DNA of 39,404 nucleotides from Chloroflexota bacterium (GCA_009692785.1 SHYN01000003.1:1-39404), one strand, 5' to 3'. Positions 6,909-15,621 are shown, counted from the first letter of the stretch. Notes: generated by a model not told the origin, from the letters alone. Made by a program: numbers and translations.

Positions 6909-8471
6909 TTACCGCCCGAAGCACGATTCGCAGAGTTGGAACCATGGCGCGCTCGCCCTGCCGCAGCGACCGCAGGTGCCAAAGGTGTTCTTCACGAGCT
7001 GCCGGTCGATGAGCTGGCCCACGCGGGTGGCCGCCGCCACCTCCAGCGCATCGGCAGCCGCGGCGGTCAGGCCGCCCGCGCCTTTGAAGCGGCGCGCGAA
7101 CCAGCGCAGCACCGTGGCCTCGCCGGCAAGCTGCTCGGCCTCCTCGAGGGCCGCCACGCGGATCTGCCGCATCCGCTCACCCATCCTGATGCGCGCCTTC
7201 GTCGCGACCGACCGCGCGAGCATACCGATGAGGTTGCCCTGACGGTCCGCATCGATCGGTGCGCGGGCGAAGGCCCAGGCTTCGTCCGGTGAGAGCCGAG
7301 CGAGCAGCCGGGCGTCGATCGCAAGAAGCCGGCTGCGGATCGGGGAGACGTCGGCGATCCGGAGCCAGGGCACCGCGTCGGGCACGATCGCCTGGGCCTG
7401 GCGGGTCCACGACCCGAGCGCGCGGCTCCACTCGGTGACGGGCACGCCGTCAAAGTCCTCGGGGCTCGGCCCGAAGACGGCACTCGCGATCCGGCGGAAG
7501 GCGGGTGCGCCGGGCAGCCGGATCCCCGACCGCACGACGACCTCGCTCGGCTTGAGCCAGGACAGACCGACGAGCGTGCCGACCTCACCGGCATCGTGAT
7601 GCCCGAAGCGCCCGGCGCGTCCGGCGACCTGGGCGACCTCCCAGGGCTCGAGCGCCCGACGACCGACACCGTCGAACTTGTCGGTCTCGGCGAACAGGAT
7701 GGTGCGGCACGGCAGGTTCACCCCGTGTCCCAGAACGTCGGTGGCGACGAGAACGTCCGTTTCCCCGGACATGAAGCGCGCGATCTGGCGCCGCCGCTCG
7801 GCGAGGGGCATCGCGCCGTAGAGAGCACCCACCCTGCGTCCCACTTTCGCCAGGCTGAGCTCGCGCGTCAGGGCCAGCACCGCCTTGCGCGAGAAGGCGA
7901 CCACCACGGTCTGCGCTGCGACGGCGGCGAGCTTCGCGGGGCCGGTGAACTCGAGCGGGCCGAAGCGGGTGTAGATGCGCTTCTCGAACCAGGGGAAGGC
8001 CCGCTCGATGAGCGGCAGCGCGTCCTCGGAGCCGACCAGGTGGAGCTCGCGACACTCCGCCCCAAGCAGCAGGCGCGTCCACGCCTCACCGCGCTCGGGG
8101 TCCGCGGTCCAGTGCACCTCGTCGATGACGAGCACGTCCGTGCGGAGCGGCGCGAGCTCGACGGTGCAGGCGATCACGGGCGCGTGCTCGTTGATCCGCT
8201 CCTCGCCGGTGACGAGCCCCGCGTTGTCCGGTCCGAGCTCGAGGGCGAGACGCGCGTGCACCTCCTGAGCCAGCATGCGCAGCGGCGAGGCATAGGCGCC
8301 GCGTCCCGCAGCGACCAGCGCGGCGAGCGCGGCATGCGTTTTGCCGGAGTTCGTCGGTCCAAGGTGCGCGATGACCCGCGGGGTGCCCGACCGGAGCCGC
8401 AGGTTCACGCTGGCCGCCGGCGGAGCTGATCGGCCAGGCGTTGGTGCGACGGCCCCGAAGGACCGCCCCAC
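6909..8471 (-). CDS. Suv3-like DExH RNA helicase with C-terminal zinc ribbon
   Basis: 520 residues. Motif I is HLGPTNSGKTHAALAAL (about 37-53), followed by SPLRMLAQEVHARL and LVTGEERI, the exact style of the mitochondrial/bacterial Suv3 (SUPV3L1) group. Motif II is VIDEVH (about 115-120). In the second RecA domain there are VVAFSRKAVLAL, LYGAMPLAERRRQIARF, VATDVLGHGVNLP and QVAGRAGRFG (motif VI, about 282-291). The last 25 residues carry CGRCG and CESC, a four-Cys zinc ribbon. ATP-dependent unwinding of RNA in decay is the likely role, by analogy. The start is a GTG at 8471; a GTG at 8408 just before the core is an alternative. It diverges from rnhA across 257 bases in which I see no other gene. 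Confidence 0.8.
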   Translation of the reverse strand: MGRSFGAVAPTPGRSAPPAASVNLRLRSGTPRVIAHLGPTNSGKTHAALAALVAAGRGAYASPLRMLAQEVHARLALELGPDNAGLVTGEERINEHAPVIACTVELAPLRTDVLVIDEVHWTADPERGEAWTRLLLGAECRELHLVGSEDALPLIERAFPWFEKRIYTRFGPLEFTGPAKLAAVAAQTVVVAFSRKAVLALTRELSLAKVGRRVGALYGAMPLAERRRQIARFMSGETDVLVATDVLGHGVNLPCRTILFAETDKFDGVGRRALEPWEVAQVAGRAGRFGHHDAGEVGTLVGLSWLKPSEVVVRSGIRLPGAPAFRRIASAVFGPSPEDFDGVPVTEWSRALGSWTRQAQAIVPDAVPWLRIADVSPIRSRLLAIDARLLARLSPDEAWAFARAPIDADRQGNLIGMLARSVATKARIRMGERMRQIRVAALEEAEQLAGEATVLRWFARRFKGAGGLTAAAADALEVAAATRVGQLIDRQLVKNTFGTCGRCGRASAPWFQLCESCFGR

Positions 8472-8728
8472 CCTCTTCGCTACGGCCGGATGGGGACCGC
8501 AGGACGCGCGGTGCTGCGAAGCATGTGTCGGCCCTCCATGAGTGTTGCCCTGGCGCGATCGCGTGCGGCATCGCCACGACCTCGCGCCGACTCACAAGCG
8601 TATCGGCCGCGCGATCCGCCGGTCAAGCCGATCGGGCAAGTCCAGTCGGATCGCAGCACGCTCCGGCGACGAGGCCCCAGCGCTTCGCTATCGTCGCTGG
8701 AAGGCTCGCGATCGAGCAGGAGGTCCGC

Positions 8729-9250
8729 ATGGCGACGCACTCCCCCCTCGGCGCGACCGTCTTCACCGACGGAGCGTGCTCGGGTAACCCCGGGCCGGGC
8801 GGCTGGGCCGCGGTCGTCGCCAGGCCGGAGGGACGCGTCCACGAGCTGGGCGGGTTCGCCCCGCAGACGACCAACAATCGCATGGAGATCATCGCGGCCA
8901 TCGAGGCCTTGACCGCGCTCGGGACGGACGCCGGTCCCGTCCTGCTCTGGACCGACTCCAAGTACGTCCTCGGCGCGGCTGGAGGCTGGATCGCCGGGTG
9001 GAAGCGGCGAGGCTGGCGCAAGGCCGATGGCATACCGGTCCTGAATCAGGATCTCTGGGAACGACTGGACCCGCTGCTCTCAGCGCGCATCGTCTGGCGG
9101 TACGTTCCCGGCCACGCCGGCAACCTCGGGAACACGCGCGCCGACGAGATCGCCGTGGCATTCTCCAAGGGTCGCCCGGTGACGCTGTACGACGGCCCGC
9201 GCGCGGCCTACCCGTACCTGGAGCGCGAGCCCCCGACCTCGGGGGCCTGA
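8729..9250 (+). CDS. rnhA: Ribonuclease HI
   Basis: 173 residues. All four carboxylates of the RNase H active site are visible: Asp in VFTDGACSGNPGPGGWA, Glu in NNRMEIIAAIEAL, Asp in LWTDSKYVLGA, and Asp in GNTRADEIA. The GHAGNLGN loop preceding the last contains the usual His. It degrades the RNA strand of RNA-DNA hybrids such as R-loops and Okazaki primers. The open frame extends far upstream without family-like sequence; the ATG at 8729 has a good AGGAGG Shine-Dalgarno 6 bases before it. The length is near the usual 150-165, with about 20 extra residues after the last motif (YDGPRAAYPYLEREPPTSGA). Confidence 0.93.
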   Translation: MATHSPLGATVFTDGACSGNPGPGGWAAVVARPEGRVHELGGFAPQTTNNRMEIIAAIEALTALGTDAGPVLLWTDSKYVLGAAGGWIAGWKRRGWRKADGIPVLNQDLWERLDPLLSARIVWRYVPGHAGNLGNTRADEIAVAFSKGRPVTLYDGPRAAYPYLEREPPTSGA

Positions 9251-9266
9251 GCCCGCGTGGCGGCTG

Positions 9267-9671
9267 CTAGCCGAACCAGCGTGCGCGCCGGCTGGATGCG
9301 AAGAGGACCTTCTCCGCGGCGATGAGGGCGGTCGGTGGGGTGAAGGCGCCGATCGGGTGTCCAGGCATGGAGAAGAAGTCGACATCGACGCGCGCCACCT
9401 CGTGCCGGCCGAACTCGATGTAGCACGAGCCGGTGCCGTCGTAGCCGGCCGGCACATCCGCGCCGCGGATCCGCGCGATCAGCTGATCGGCCACGACGCG
9501 CGCCGCGCCCTCGGCGAACACGCCGGCCTTGGCCGTGCCGACGCTCGTGACGTCACCGACCGCGTAGACGAACACGAAGGCTTCCGCACGATCGATGAGC
9601 GTGACCTCGACCTCGGCGCCGAGCGCCTCAGTGAGACGGGTCGAGAACTCAGGCCGCCGGAGTGCAGCCAC
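9267..9671 (-). pseudogene. Remnant of FAD/NAD-dependent oxidoreductase (internal deletion)
   Basis: The frame encodes two non-adjacent pieces of a sulfide:quinone-reductase/NDH-2-like flavoprotein. The first piece (about 9570-9660) reads EFSTRLTEALGAEVEVTLID, the region just after the N-terminal GxGxxG dinucleotide motif. It runs straight into VYAVGDVTSVGTAKAGVFAEG, normally found near residue 290 of such proteins, followed by the family C-terminus to the stop at 9267. The FAD-binding glycine motif itself is missing, and more than 200 central residues are gone, so it cannot be functional. The join is at about 9570. The 5' part overlaps the Rieske remnant in another frame. I count this as a decayed gene, not a small protein. 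Confidence 0.75.
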
Positions 9672-10218
9672 GAGACGTGGCTCGAATCGATACCGCCTTC
9701 GAGCGCTTGCAGCCAGTTGCTCTCCTGCCAGCGCTTGGAGCTGTACGTCTGCTCCGAGGGAACCTCCACGAACTCAAATGCCGGCAAGGCGGGCCGCTTG
9801 GCCGGATCGCCCAGATAGGCCCAAAGGATGTCACCCACCTTGACCAACGAGTACGAGGCGAGCTTCACCTTCGACCTGAAGTTGCTGTTCTCGGGCTCGG
9901 AGGGCACTTCGACGCATTGGCCCGTGACGTCGTACTTCCATCCGTGGTAGGCGCAGCGCAGTCCCGACTCCTCGTTCCGACCGAACCAGAGCGACACCCC
10001 TCGGTGCGCGCAGAACTCATCGATCAGACCGTATCGGCCTCTGCTGTCACGGAAGGCGATCAGACGCTCCGAGAGGACCTTCACCCGGACCGGGGGCAGT
10101 CGTCCTCCGGCAGCTCTTCCGCGAGCAGAGCGGGAATCCAATACTGCCGGAACAGGTCACCCGTCCGAGTTCTGGGGCCGGTCTGGGTGAGCAACTCGTT
10201 GACGTCCTGCTTGAGCAC
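9660..10218 (-). pseudogene. Remnant of Rieske aromatic-ring oxygenase (frameshift, 3' deleted)
   Basis: From a GTG at 10218 (AGGAGG Shine-Dalgarno 8 bases upstream) the frame reads VLKQDVNELLTQTGP, then RQYWIPALLAEELPEDDCP, the N-terminus of phthalate-4,5-dioxygenase-like oxygenases. It then hits a frameshift at a run of five G on the plus strand (10092-10096). One more base would restore PPVRVKVLSERLIAFRD. After that the Rieske ligands are intact: CAHRG and CAYHGWKYDVTG. The mononuclear-iron domain starts (GGIDSSHVSWLHS) but stops at about 9660, where flavoprotein sequence takes over. About 200 C-terminal residues with the remaining iron ligand are lost. An assembly or sequencing error could explain the frameshift but not the deletion. 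Confidence 0.8.
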
Positions 10219-10254
10219 AATGCGGACCTCCTCGTTCGACGAAGGGGCTGGCCG

Positions 10255-10292
10255 GACTGTCTGAACGGCCCAACGGACTGAGCCGAACAGTC
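10255..10292 (-). terminator. Inverted repeat at the rel stop codon
   Basis: GACTGT (10255-10260) pairs with ACAGTC (10287-10292), and inside it CGGC (10266-10269) pairs with GCCG (10282-10285). The structure overlaps the rel stop codon (10291-10293) and lies upstream of the Rieske remnant, so it may end the recJ-rel transcript or have been an operator for the Rieske gene. No U-tract follows. Confidence 0.3.
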
Positions 10293-12495
10293 AGTGGCCG
10301 TCGCGTGACACCGTGTAGACGTCGTGCACTGACTCGAGCTTTGCGAGGACCCGCGAGAGTTGGTCGACGCTCGTCACGAGCAGGGTCGCGTTAACGGTGG
10401 CGCTCTTGTCGGGATTGCCCGTGGCGGAGAGACTCGCGATCTGCACGGCGCTCTCGCTCATCACCCCGGCGACATCGCGGAGGAGCCCGGGACGGTCCCA
10501 GCCGTGGATCCTGATCGCGACGGGGTAGGTCCGCGTTGTACCACCCTGCTCCCACTCGACCTCGACCATCCGCTCCGGCTCGGGGCTCGTCCGGACGTTG
10601 ACGCAATCGGCGCGGTGCACGGTCACGCCGCGACCACGGGTGATGTAGCCGATGATCGTGTTGCCGGGCACCGGCTCGCAGCAGACGCCGATCCGCACCA
10701 GCAGGTCGTTCACACCCTTCACGCGCACGCCGCTCCGTGAGGTGGGCGGTGGTGCCGGGGGCGCCTGCTCGGGGATGGCGAACTTCGTATCGTCGACGAT
10801 CCCGAGCCGCCGGATGACCTGCGGCGGCGAGATCGCCCCATAGCCGAGCGAGGCGAAGAACGTGTCAAGGTCGGGCAGGTTGAGGGCAAGCGCGACCCGG
10901 CGCAGATCCTCGTCGGCGACCTCGGGGAGCGAGCGCTGCGCTATCTTCCGCAGCTCGCGGTCAAGAAGCTCCTTGCCATGCACGATGTTCTCGTCCCGCT
11001 CCTGCCGTTTGAACCACTGACGGATCTTCTCTCGGGCGCCGGCGGTGCGGACCAGGCCGAGCCAGTCGCGCGACGGTCCGCGTGCGGCCCGGCTCGTGAC
11101 GATCTCGACCACATCCCCGGACTGGAGCTTGTGGTCGAGCGGCGCGATCTGGCCGTTCACCTTCGCGCCGATACAGCGGTGACCGATATCGGTGTGGATG
11201 CGGTAGGCGAAGTCCACCGGCGTGGAACCCGCCGGGAGGTCCTTCACAAGACCCTTGGGCGTGAAGACGAAGACCTGGTCATGGAACACATCGACCTTGA
11301 GCGACTCGACGAACTCCTGGGCGTCGGCAACGTCGTGCTGCCACTCCATGAGCTGGCGCACCCAGGCGAGCTTCGACTCGTACCGGGGGTCGCCCTTGCC
11401 GCCCTCCTTGTAGCGCCAGTGCGCCGCCACCCCGTACTCCGCAAGCGTGTGCATCTCGTGGGTGCGGAGCTGGATCTCGAGCGGCTGACCGTCGGGTCCG
11501 ACGACGGCGGTGTGGAGCGACTGGTAGAGGTTCGACTTGGGGACCGCGATGTAATCGTCGAACTGGCCGGGGATCGGCGGCCAGAGCGTGTGCACGACAC
11601 CGAGCGCCGCATAGCACGAGGGCACATCGCTCACCACGACCCGCACCGCCAGGCTGTCGTAGATCTGCTCGAACGCGACCCCCTTGCGGCGCATCTTTCC
11701 GGCGATCGACCAGAGATGCTTCGCCCGCCCGGAGAGCTCCGCGCCGATCCCGGCCTTATCGAGCTCGAGCGCGAGGGTCGTCATCGCGCTGTCGATGTAC
11801 CGCTCGCGCACCTGCCGGCGCGCGTCGAGCTGTGCCGCGAGGTCGTGGTAGCTCTCCGGCTCCAGGACCTTGAAGGCGAGATCCTCGAGCTCCCACTTGA
11901 TCTGCCAGATCCCGAGCCGATGCGCGAGCGGCGCGTAGATCTCCATCGTTTGCTTCGCGATCCACACCTGCTTCTCGGCCGGCAGCGCCGCGAGGGTCCG
12001 CATGTTGTGGAGCCGGTCGCAGAGCTTGATGACCACGACCCGCAGGTCGTCTGCCATCGCGAGGAACATCTTCCGGATGTTCTCGGCCTGGTGCTCGTCG
12101 CTCGTCTTGCCCTGGAACTTGCCGAGCTTGGTGACCCCCTCGACCAGCCGCGCGATCTCCTCGCCAAAGGCGACGCGGATGTCCTCGCTTGAGCTCTTCG
12201 TGTCCTCAGGCACGTCGTGGAGCAGCGCGGCCGCGACCGTGGCGGGATCGGTGCCCAGCTCTGCGATGAGCAACGCCACCGCCGCGGGATGCTCGACGTA
12301 CGGTCCCCCAGAGGCTCTGAGCTGACCGGCGTGTGCCTCCGTCGCAAAGGCGTGCGCACGCCGCACGAGCTCCACGTCCGCCTCGGGGTCATGGCGGAGC
12401 ACCTCCGCGACCACCTCCTCGATCGCGACGCCGGTATCGCGATGCGGCCGCAGCCGGTCGGTAAGCCCGGCGATCCTCGCGCGCCGCGGGCTCAC
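10291..12495 (-). CDS. rel: Bifunctional (p)ppGpp synthetase/hydrolase, Rel/SpoT family
   Basis: 734 residues with the full long-RSH layout. The HD hydrolase domain (about 45-195) has YVEHP, LLHDVPEDT (HDxxED at 93-98) and KLCDRLHNMRTL, so hydrolase residues are intact. The synthetase domain (about 240-360) has KHLWSIAGKMRRKG, IYDSLAVRVVV, and IQLRTHEMHTLAEYGVAAHW. TGS spans about 403-465 (VFVFTPKG to GDVVEIVTS). A conserved Cys domain follows (GVCCEPVPGNTIIGYITRGRG), and ACT ends the protein. The usual RxKD motif of bifunctional enzymes is replaced by QFDD (311-314), close to the ExDD form of synthetase-only RelA. Makes and degrades the stringent-response alarmone. Its start overlaps the recJ stop (ATGA), so the two are co-transcribed. 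Confidence 0.93.
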   Translation of the reverse strand: MSPRRARIAGLTDRLRPHRDTGVAIEEVVAEVLRHDPEADVELVRRAHAFATEAHAGQLRASGGPYVEHPAAVALLIAELGTDPATVAAALLHDVPEDTKSSSEDIRVAFGEEIARLVEGVTKLGKFQGKTSDEHQAENIRKMFLAMADDLRVVVIKLCDRLHNMRTLAALPAEKQVWIAKQTMEIYAPLAHRLGIWQIKWELEDLAFKVLEPESYHDLAAQLDARRQVRERYIDSAMTTLALELDKAGIGAELSGRAKHLWSIAGKMRRKGVAFEQIYDSLAVRVVVSDVPSCYAALGVVHTLWPPIPGQFDDYIAVPKSNLYQSLHTAVVGPDGQPLEIQLRTHEMHTLAEYGVAAHWRYKEGGKGDPRYESKLAWVRQLMEWQHDVADAQEFVESLKVDVFHDQVFVFTPKGLVKDLPAGSTPVDFAYRIHTDIGHRCIGAKVNGQIAPLDHKLQSGDVVEIVTSRAARGPSRDWLGLVRTAGAREKIRQWFKRQERDENIVHGKELLDRELRKIAQRSLPEVADEDLRRVALALNLPDLDTFFASLGYGAISPPQVIRRLGIVDDTKFAIPEQAPPAPPPTSRSGVRVKGVNDLLVRIGVCCEPVPGNTIIGYITRGRGVTVHRADCVNVRTSPEPERMVEVEWEQGGTTRTYPVAIRIHGWDRPGLLRDVAGVMSESAVQIASLSATGNPDKSATVNATLLVTSVDQLSRVLAKLESVHDVYTVSRDGH

Positions 12496-14186
12496 GCCGG
12501 GACCATCGCGGCGGCGCTGCCGACGGCGCCGAAATCCTGGAGCTCGAGCTCCACCATGCCGCGGATCCCGTTCCCCACCGTCACCACGGCGTCGACGCGG
12601 CCCTCGCCCTCCATCGCCTCCGCCCGATCGCCGCGGCGAAAGGCCATCGCATCAAAGGTGAACCGGCCGACGGTGAGCTTGCAGCGGAGGTGGTCGAGGT
12701 CCGCACCGACCTGGCGGATCCCGTGGACGCGGACGTCGCGCAGGAGCAGGCGCGGCCTCGGATTCCCCGCCCCGCACGGCTCGAGGGCCGCGAGCTCGAG
12801 CGCGAGGCGGGCGGACAGCGTGTCCGCCCCGATCTCGGCGTCGACGACGAGCGTCGGCACCGGACGCACGCCGCCGAGCCGCTGGGCGACAAACGCATCG
12901 AGGCGGGCCGTCAGCTCGGGGATGCGCGAAGCGACCACCGAGAAGCCCGCCGCCATCGCGTGCCCGCCGTGGCGTACGAGCAGATCGTCGCAGGCATCGA
13001 GCGCCTCCGCGATGTGGACCCCCGCGATCGAGCGGCAGGAACCCTTCCCCTGGTCGCCATCGAGCGCGATGACGGCCGCGGGCCGCCCGTGATCCTCGAC
13101 CAGGCGTGACGCGGCGAGCCCGACGATCCCAGCAGGCCAGCCGGCGTCAGCGACCACCGTCGCCCAGGCCTCGGGCCGGAGCAGCGCCTGCGCTCGCGCA
13201 CCCGCGACGACCCCGCGCGTCAGCACCTGACGCTCCACGTTCCGCTGCTCAAGCCGGTCGGCGAGGCCCTTCGCCTCCCCGGTGTCCTCGGTCAGGAGAA
13301 GCCGGAGCGCCTCCTCCGCGTCGGTGATCCTGCCCGCGGCATTGAGCCTCGGCCCCAGGCCGAACGCGATGTCCGACGCGGTGACTCGCCCAAGCTTCAG
13401 GCCGGCGCGGTCCACAAGGGCGCGGACGCCGGTGAGCGGCGCGCGGTTGAGCGCCTCGAGGCCGGCGCGTGTGATCACGCGATTGGCGCCGACCAGCGGC
13501 ACAACGTCGGCGACGGTCGCGAGCGCCGCCAGCTGCACGAGGGCGTCCTCGTGCACCGCGAAGGCGACGTCGCCGAGCAGCTCACGCGCGAGGACGAGGG
13601 CGACCCCGGACCCCGAGAGGTCCTTATCACGGGAGGGATCTCCCGGCCGCCGCGGGTTCACCACCGCGAAGGCTTCGGGCAGCTTTTCGGGCGGATGGTG
13701 ATGGTCGGTGATGATGAGGTCCACGCCAAGCCGGCGCGCGATGGCCGCCTCACCGACCGCTGTCACGCCGCAGTCGACGGAAATGACGACCGTCGCCCCG
13801 TCGGCGGCGAGCTTCTCGAGCGCGTCGCCGTTCAGCCCATAGCCCTCCTCGTACCGATTGGGGATATACGCCGCGACGACGGTGCCAAGTGCGCGAAAGG
13901 CCCGCACGAGGATCGCGGTGCCGGCGATGCCGTCCACGTCGTAGTCGCCATAGACCACGATGCGCTCGCCGGCGGCGAGCGCGCGCCGAAGGCGGGTCAC
14001 GGCAAGCGCCAGATCCAGCATCGGCGGCCCACCCCGCGTGGGTCCGCCGGTCAGGAACGCCGCCATCGCGGCGGCGGGAATGCCCCGCGCGCCGAGGATC
14101 CTCGCGATCAGGTCCGGAATACCATCGGGCGCGTCCAAGCTCGCGACCTGCGGCAGGATCCAGCGACGGTGAGGAGCGAGCGGCAT
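12492..14186 (-). CDS. recJ: Single-strand DNA 5'-3' exonuclease RecJ
   Basis: 564 residues, normal for RecJ. DHH-family motifs are visible in order: VYGDYDVDGIAGTAIL (motif I), PNRYEEGYGLN, ISVDCGVTA (motif II), LIITDHHHPPEKLPEA (motif III, DHH), and GSGVALVLARELL. In the second half DHHA1 carries AGWPAGIVGLAASRL, GKGSCRSIAGVHIAEAL and RHGGHAMAAGFSV. An OB-fold C-terminal region follows (GNPRPRLLLRDVRV). It resects 5' ends in recombination and mismatch repair. Its ATG at 14186 has no Shine-Dalgarno; a GATACT hexamer ends 9 bases upstream. It abuts the divergent lipoprotein gene: the two start codons share base 14186. Confidence 0.93.
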   Translation of the reverse strand: MPLAPHRRWILPQVASLDAPDGIPDLIARILGARGIPAAAMAAFLTGGPTRGGPPMLDLALAVTRLRRALAAGERIVVYGDYDVDGIAGTAILVRAFRALGTVVAAYIPNRYEEGYGLNGDALEKLAADGATVVISVDCGVTAVGEAAIARRLGVDLIITDHHHPPEKLPEAFAVVNPRRPGDPSRDKDLSGSGVALVLARELLGDVAFAVHEDALVQLAALATVADVVPLVGANRVITRAGLEALNRAPLTGVRALVDRAGLKLGRVTASDIAFGLGPRLNAAGRITDAEEALRLLLTEDTGEAKGLADRLEQRNVERQVLTRGVVAGARAQALLRPEAWATVVADAGWPAGIVGLAASRLVEDHGRPAAVIALDGDQGKGSCRSIAGVHIAEALDACDDLLVRHGGHAMAAGFSVVASRIPELTARLDAFVAQRLGGVRPVPTLVVDAEIGADTLSARLALELAALEPCGAGNPRPRLLLRDVRVHGIRQVGADLDHLRCKLTVGRFTFDAMAFRRGDRAEAMEGEGRVDAVVTVGNGIRGMVELELQDFGAVGSAAAMVPA

Positions 14187-15547
14187 TGACCTTTAAGTAT
14201 CTCGCATGCGTGCTCGCCGTCAGCGTGGTCGTCGCGTGCACCACACCGACCACCGTTGCGCCGCCGTCTCCTGGGGCTTCCGCGACCCCCTCGGCGACCC
14301 CTGCTTCAACGACACCGTCCTCGACCGCGTCACCACCCTCCGGCATGGAGCGAGTGGTGACCGCGACCGTTGGCGCAAAACGGAAGTGGTATCTGGTGCC
14401 CGACGGGCTGCAGACCACGGATGGGCTGAGCTTCACGGCGGCCGTCATCGGGGCGCAGTTCGACGGCGACGCGACCGCGGGAACACCCTTCGCGCGCCTC
14501 CGCGCGACCGGCCGCGAGTATCCGCTCATCGGACCCACGACCGGGCCGACATTCTTTCAAGCCGCGATCCCTCTCGCAGGTCTCGCACCAGGGCGCCAGG
14601 TCGTCGACATCCTCGAGCGCCTGACCGGCGGACGCGAGGCGGTCGTCGGAACGGCCGAGTTCGTGCTGTCCGCGCCGGAGTACGTGGTCTGGACGCTTGA
14701 CTTCGAGGGAGACGAGTCGGACGATCCCGAATTGGCGAACACCGCCGCGATCGCGGACGGCCTGCAGATCCCCATGGTCGTGATGTGGAACCCGCGCGTC
14801 TGGAACACGACCGAGGTGCGTCCGGCGCGCGCCGAAGCGATGCTCGCGTGGACGAAGGCGCGCGTGGCGAAGGGCGACGAGGTCGCGCTCCACCTCCACG
14901 GCTGGCTCGACTGGATCGCGGCCACCGGTGTCACGCCGCGAACGACGCCGAGCTGGGCCGGTCGTCGTGACGGCTACGACGTGCCGCTCTCCGCCTATCC
15001 CGAGAGCGAGACGAAGACGCTCCTTGACGCGGCGCTCCGGCAGATGGCCGAGCACGGCCTGCCCCGACCAACCTCGTTCCGGGCCGGAGGCCAGTTCGCG
15101 AGCGCGCCGAATCTCAAGGCGGTCGCGGCCGCGGGTTTCACCGTGGACTGCACCGCCGTCCCTGCAGGCACCTTGGGCTCGCTGCGCCTCCCCTGGACGT
15201 TACCGCGCGACGCTCAGCCGTACCGCCCCGCGGCCGACGACCCGAGCACGCCGGGCGACCTCCCACTCCTTGAATCACCGACGATCGGCGGCAACACCTA
15301 CGCGCACACGGCGGAGAGCATCCAGTCGATCGTCCGCGCGGACCTCGCGATGCTCACGCCCGCCGGCGAATTCGCGAAGGAGCGCCGCACGCTCAACGTC
15401 GTGAGCCACCCGGGCACGATCGTCCCCGCCGAACGCGCTGCGATCGAATCGCTCTTCCGCGCCTTCGAGCCGCTCCGCTTCGACCACGATGCGGGACCGC
15501 TGCGCTTCGTCACCCTGCAGCAACTCGCCCGGGCCTACGCCCGGTAG
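14186..15547 (+). CDS. Polysaccharide-deacetylase-like lipoprotein
   Basis: 453 residues from a TTG at 14186. The N-terminus TFKYLACVLAVSVVVAC has a lipobox ending in Cys-18, then a Thr/Ser/Pro-rich linker, so it should be a lipid-anchored extracellular protein. An accessory beta domain (about 55-165) precedes a deacetylase-like (NodB/CE4-fold) barrel: TLDFEGDESDD (the DxxxD/D catalytic start), ALHLHGWLDW, PTSFRAGGQF (the RxGG motif), DLPLLESPT and NVVSHPGT. Some positions differ from classical deacetylases, so the substrate is not predictable; a wall or capsule glycan is reasonable. The open frame runs upstream antisense to recJ, but the lipobox and the GGAG at 14172-14175 support the TTG. 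Its start codon shares a base with recJ, which diverges. Confidence 0.72.
   Translation: MTFKYLACVLAVSVVVACTTPTTVAPPSPGASATPSATPASTTPSSTASPPSGMERVVTATVGAKRKWYLVPDGLQTTDGLSFTAAVIGAQFDGDATAGTPFARLRATGREYPLIGPTTGPTFFQAAIPLAGLAPGRQVVDILERLTGGREAVVGTAEFVLSAPEYVVWTLDFEGDESDDPELANTAAIADGLQIPMVVMWNPRVWNTTEVRPARAEAMLAWTKARVAKGDEVALHLHGWLDWIAATGVTPRTTPSWAGRRDGYDVPLSAYPESETKTLLDAALRQMAEHGLPRPTSFRAGGQFASAPNLKAVAAAGFTVDCTAVPAGTLGSLRLPWTLPRDAQPYRPAADDPSTPGDLPLLESPTIGGNTYAHTAESIQSIVRADLAMLTPAGEFAKERRTLNVVSHPGTIVPAERAAIESLFRAFEPLRFDHDAGPLRFVTLQQLARAYAR
14196..14201 (-). promoter_or_regulatory. Candidate -10 of recJ (leaderless type)
   Basis: On the reverse strand GATACT (4 of 6 to TATAAT) lies 9 bases before the recJ ATG, which has no good Shine-Dalgarno. 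The same layout is seen upstream of aspA, pyrF and trpS. It lies inside the divergent lipoprotein coding sequence. Confidence 0.35.
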
Positions 15548-15570
15548 GGCCTGCGCCTGGTCTCGGTCCT

Positions 15571-15621
15571 GCGGCGGGTCGCTCGTTCGCCGCGTCCGGC
15601 GGCGGGCTGCTCGTTCGCCGC
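15571..15621. repeat. Two-copy 23-bp direct repeat
   Basis: The 23-base units at 15571-15593 and 15599-15621 differ at two positions (GCGGCGGG then TC or CT, then GCTCGTTCGCCGC), with a period of 28. They fill the gap between two convergent genes, just before a nested hairpin. Too few copies for a CRISPR or a typed family. Confidence 0.6.

Noticed and set aside
13889-14185. Upstream extension of the deacetylase-like lipoprotein frame
   Set aside because: It is antisense to recJ, Arg-rich, and would bury the lipobox signal peptide in the middle of the protein.
15571-15621. CRISPR array
   Set aside because: Only two imperfect copies with a 5-base spacer; no cas genes in the window.
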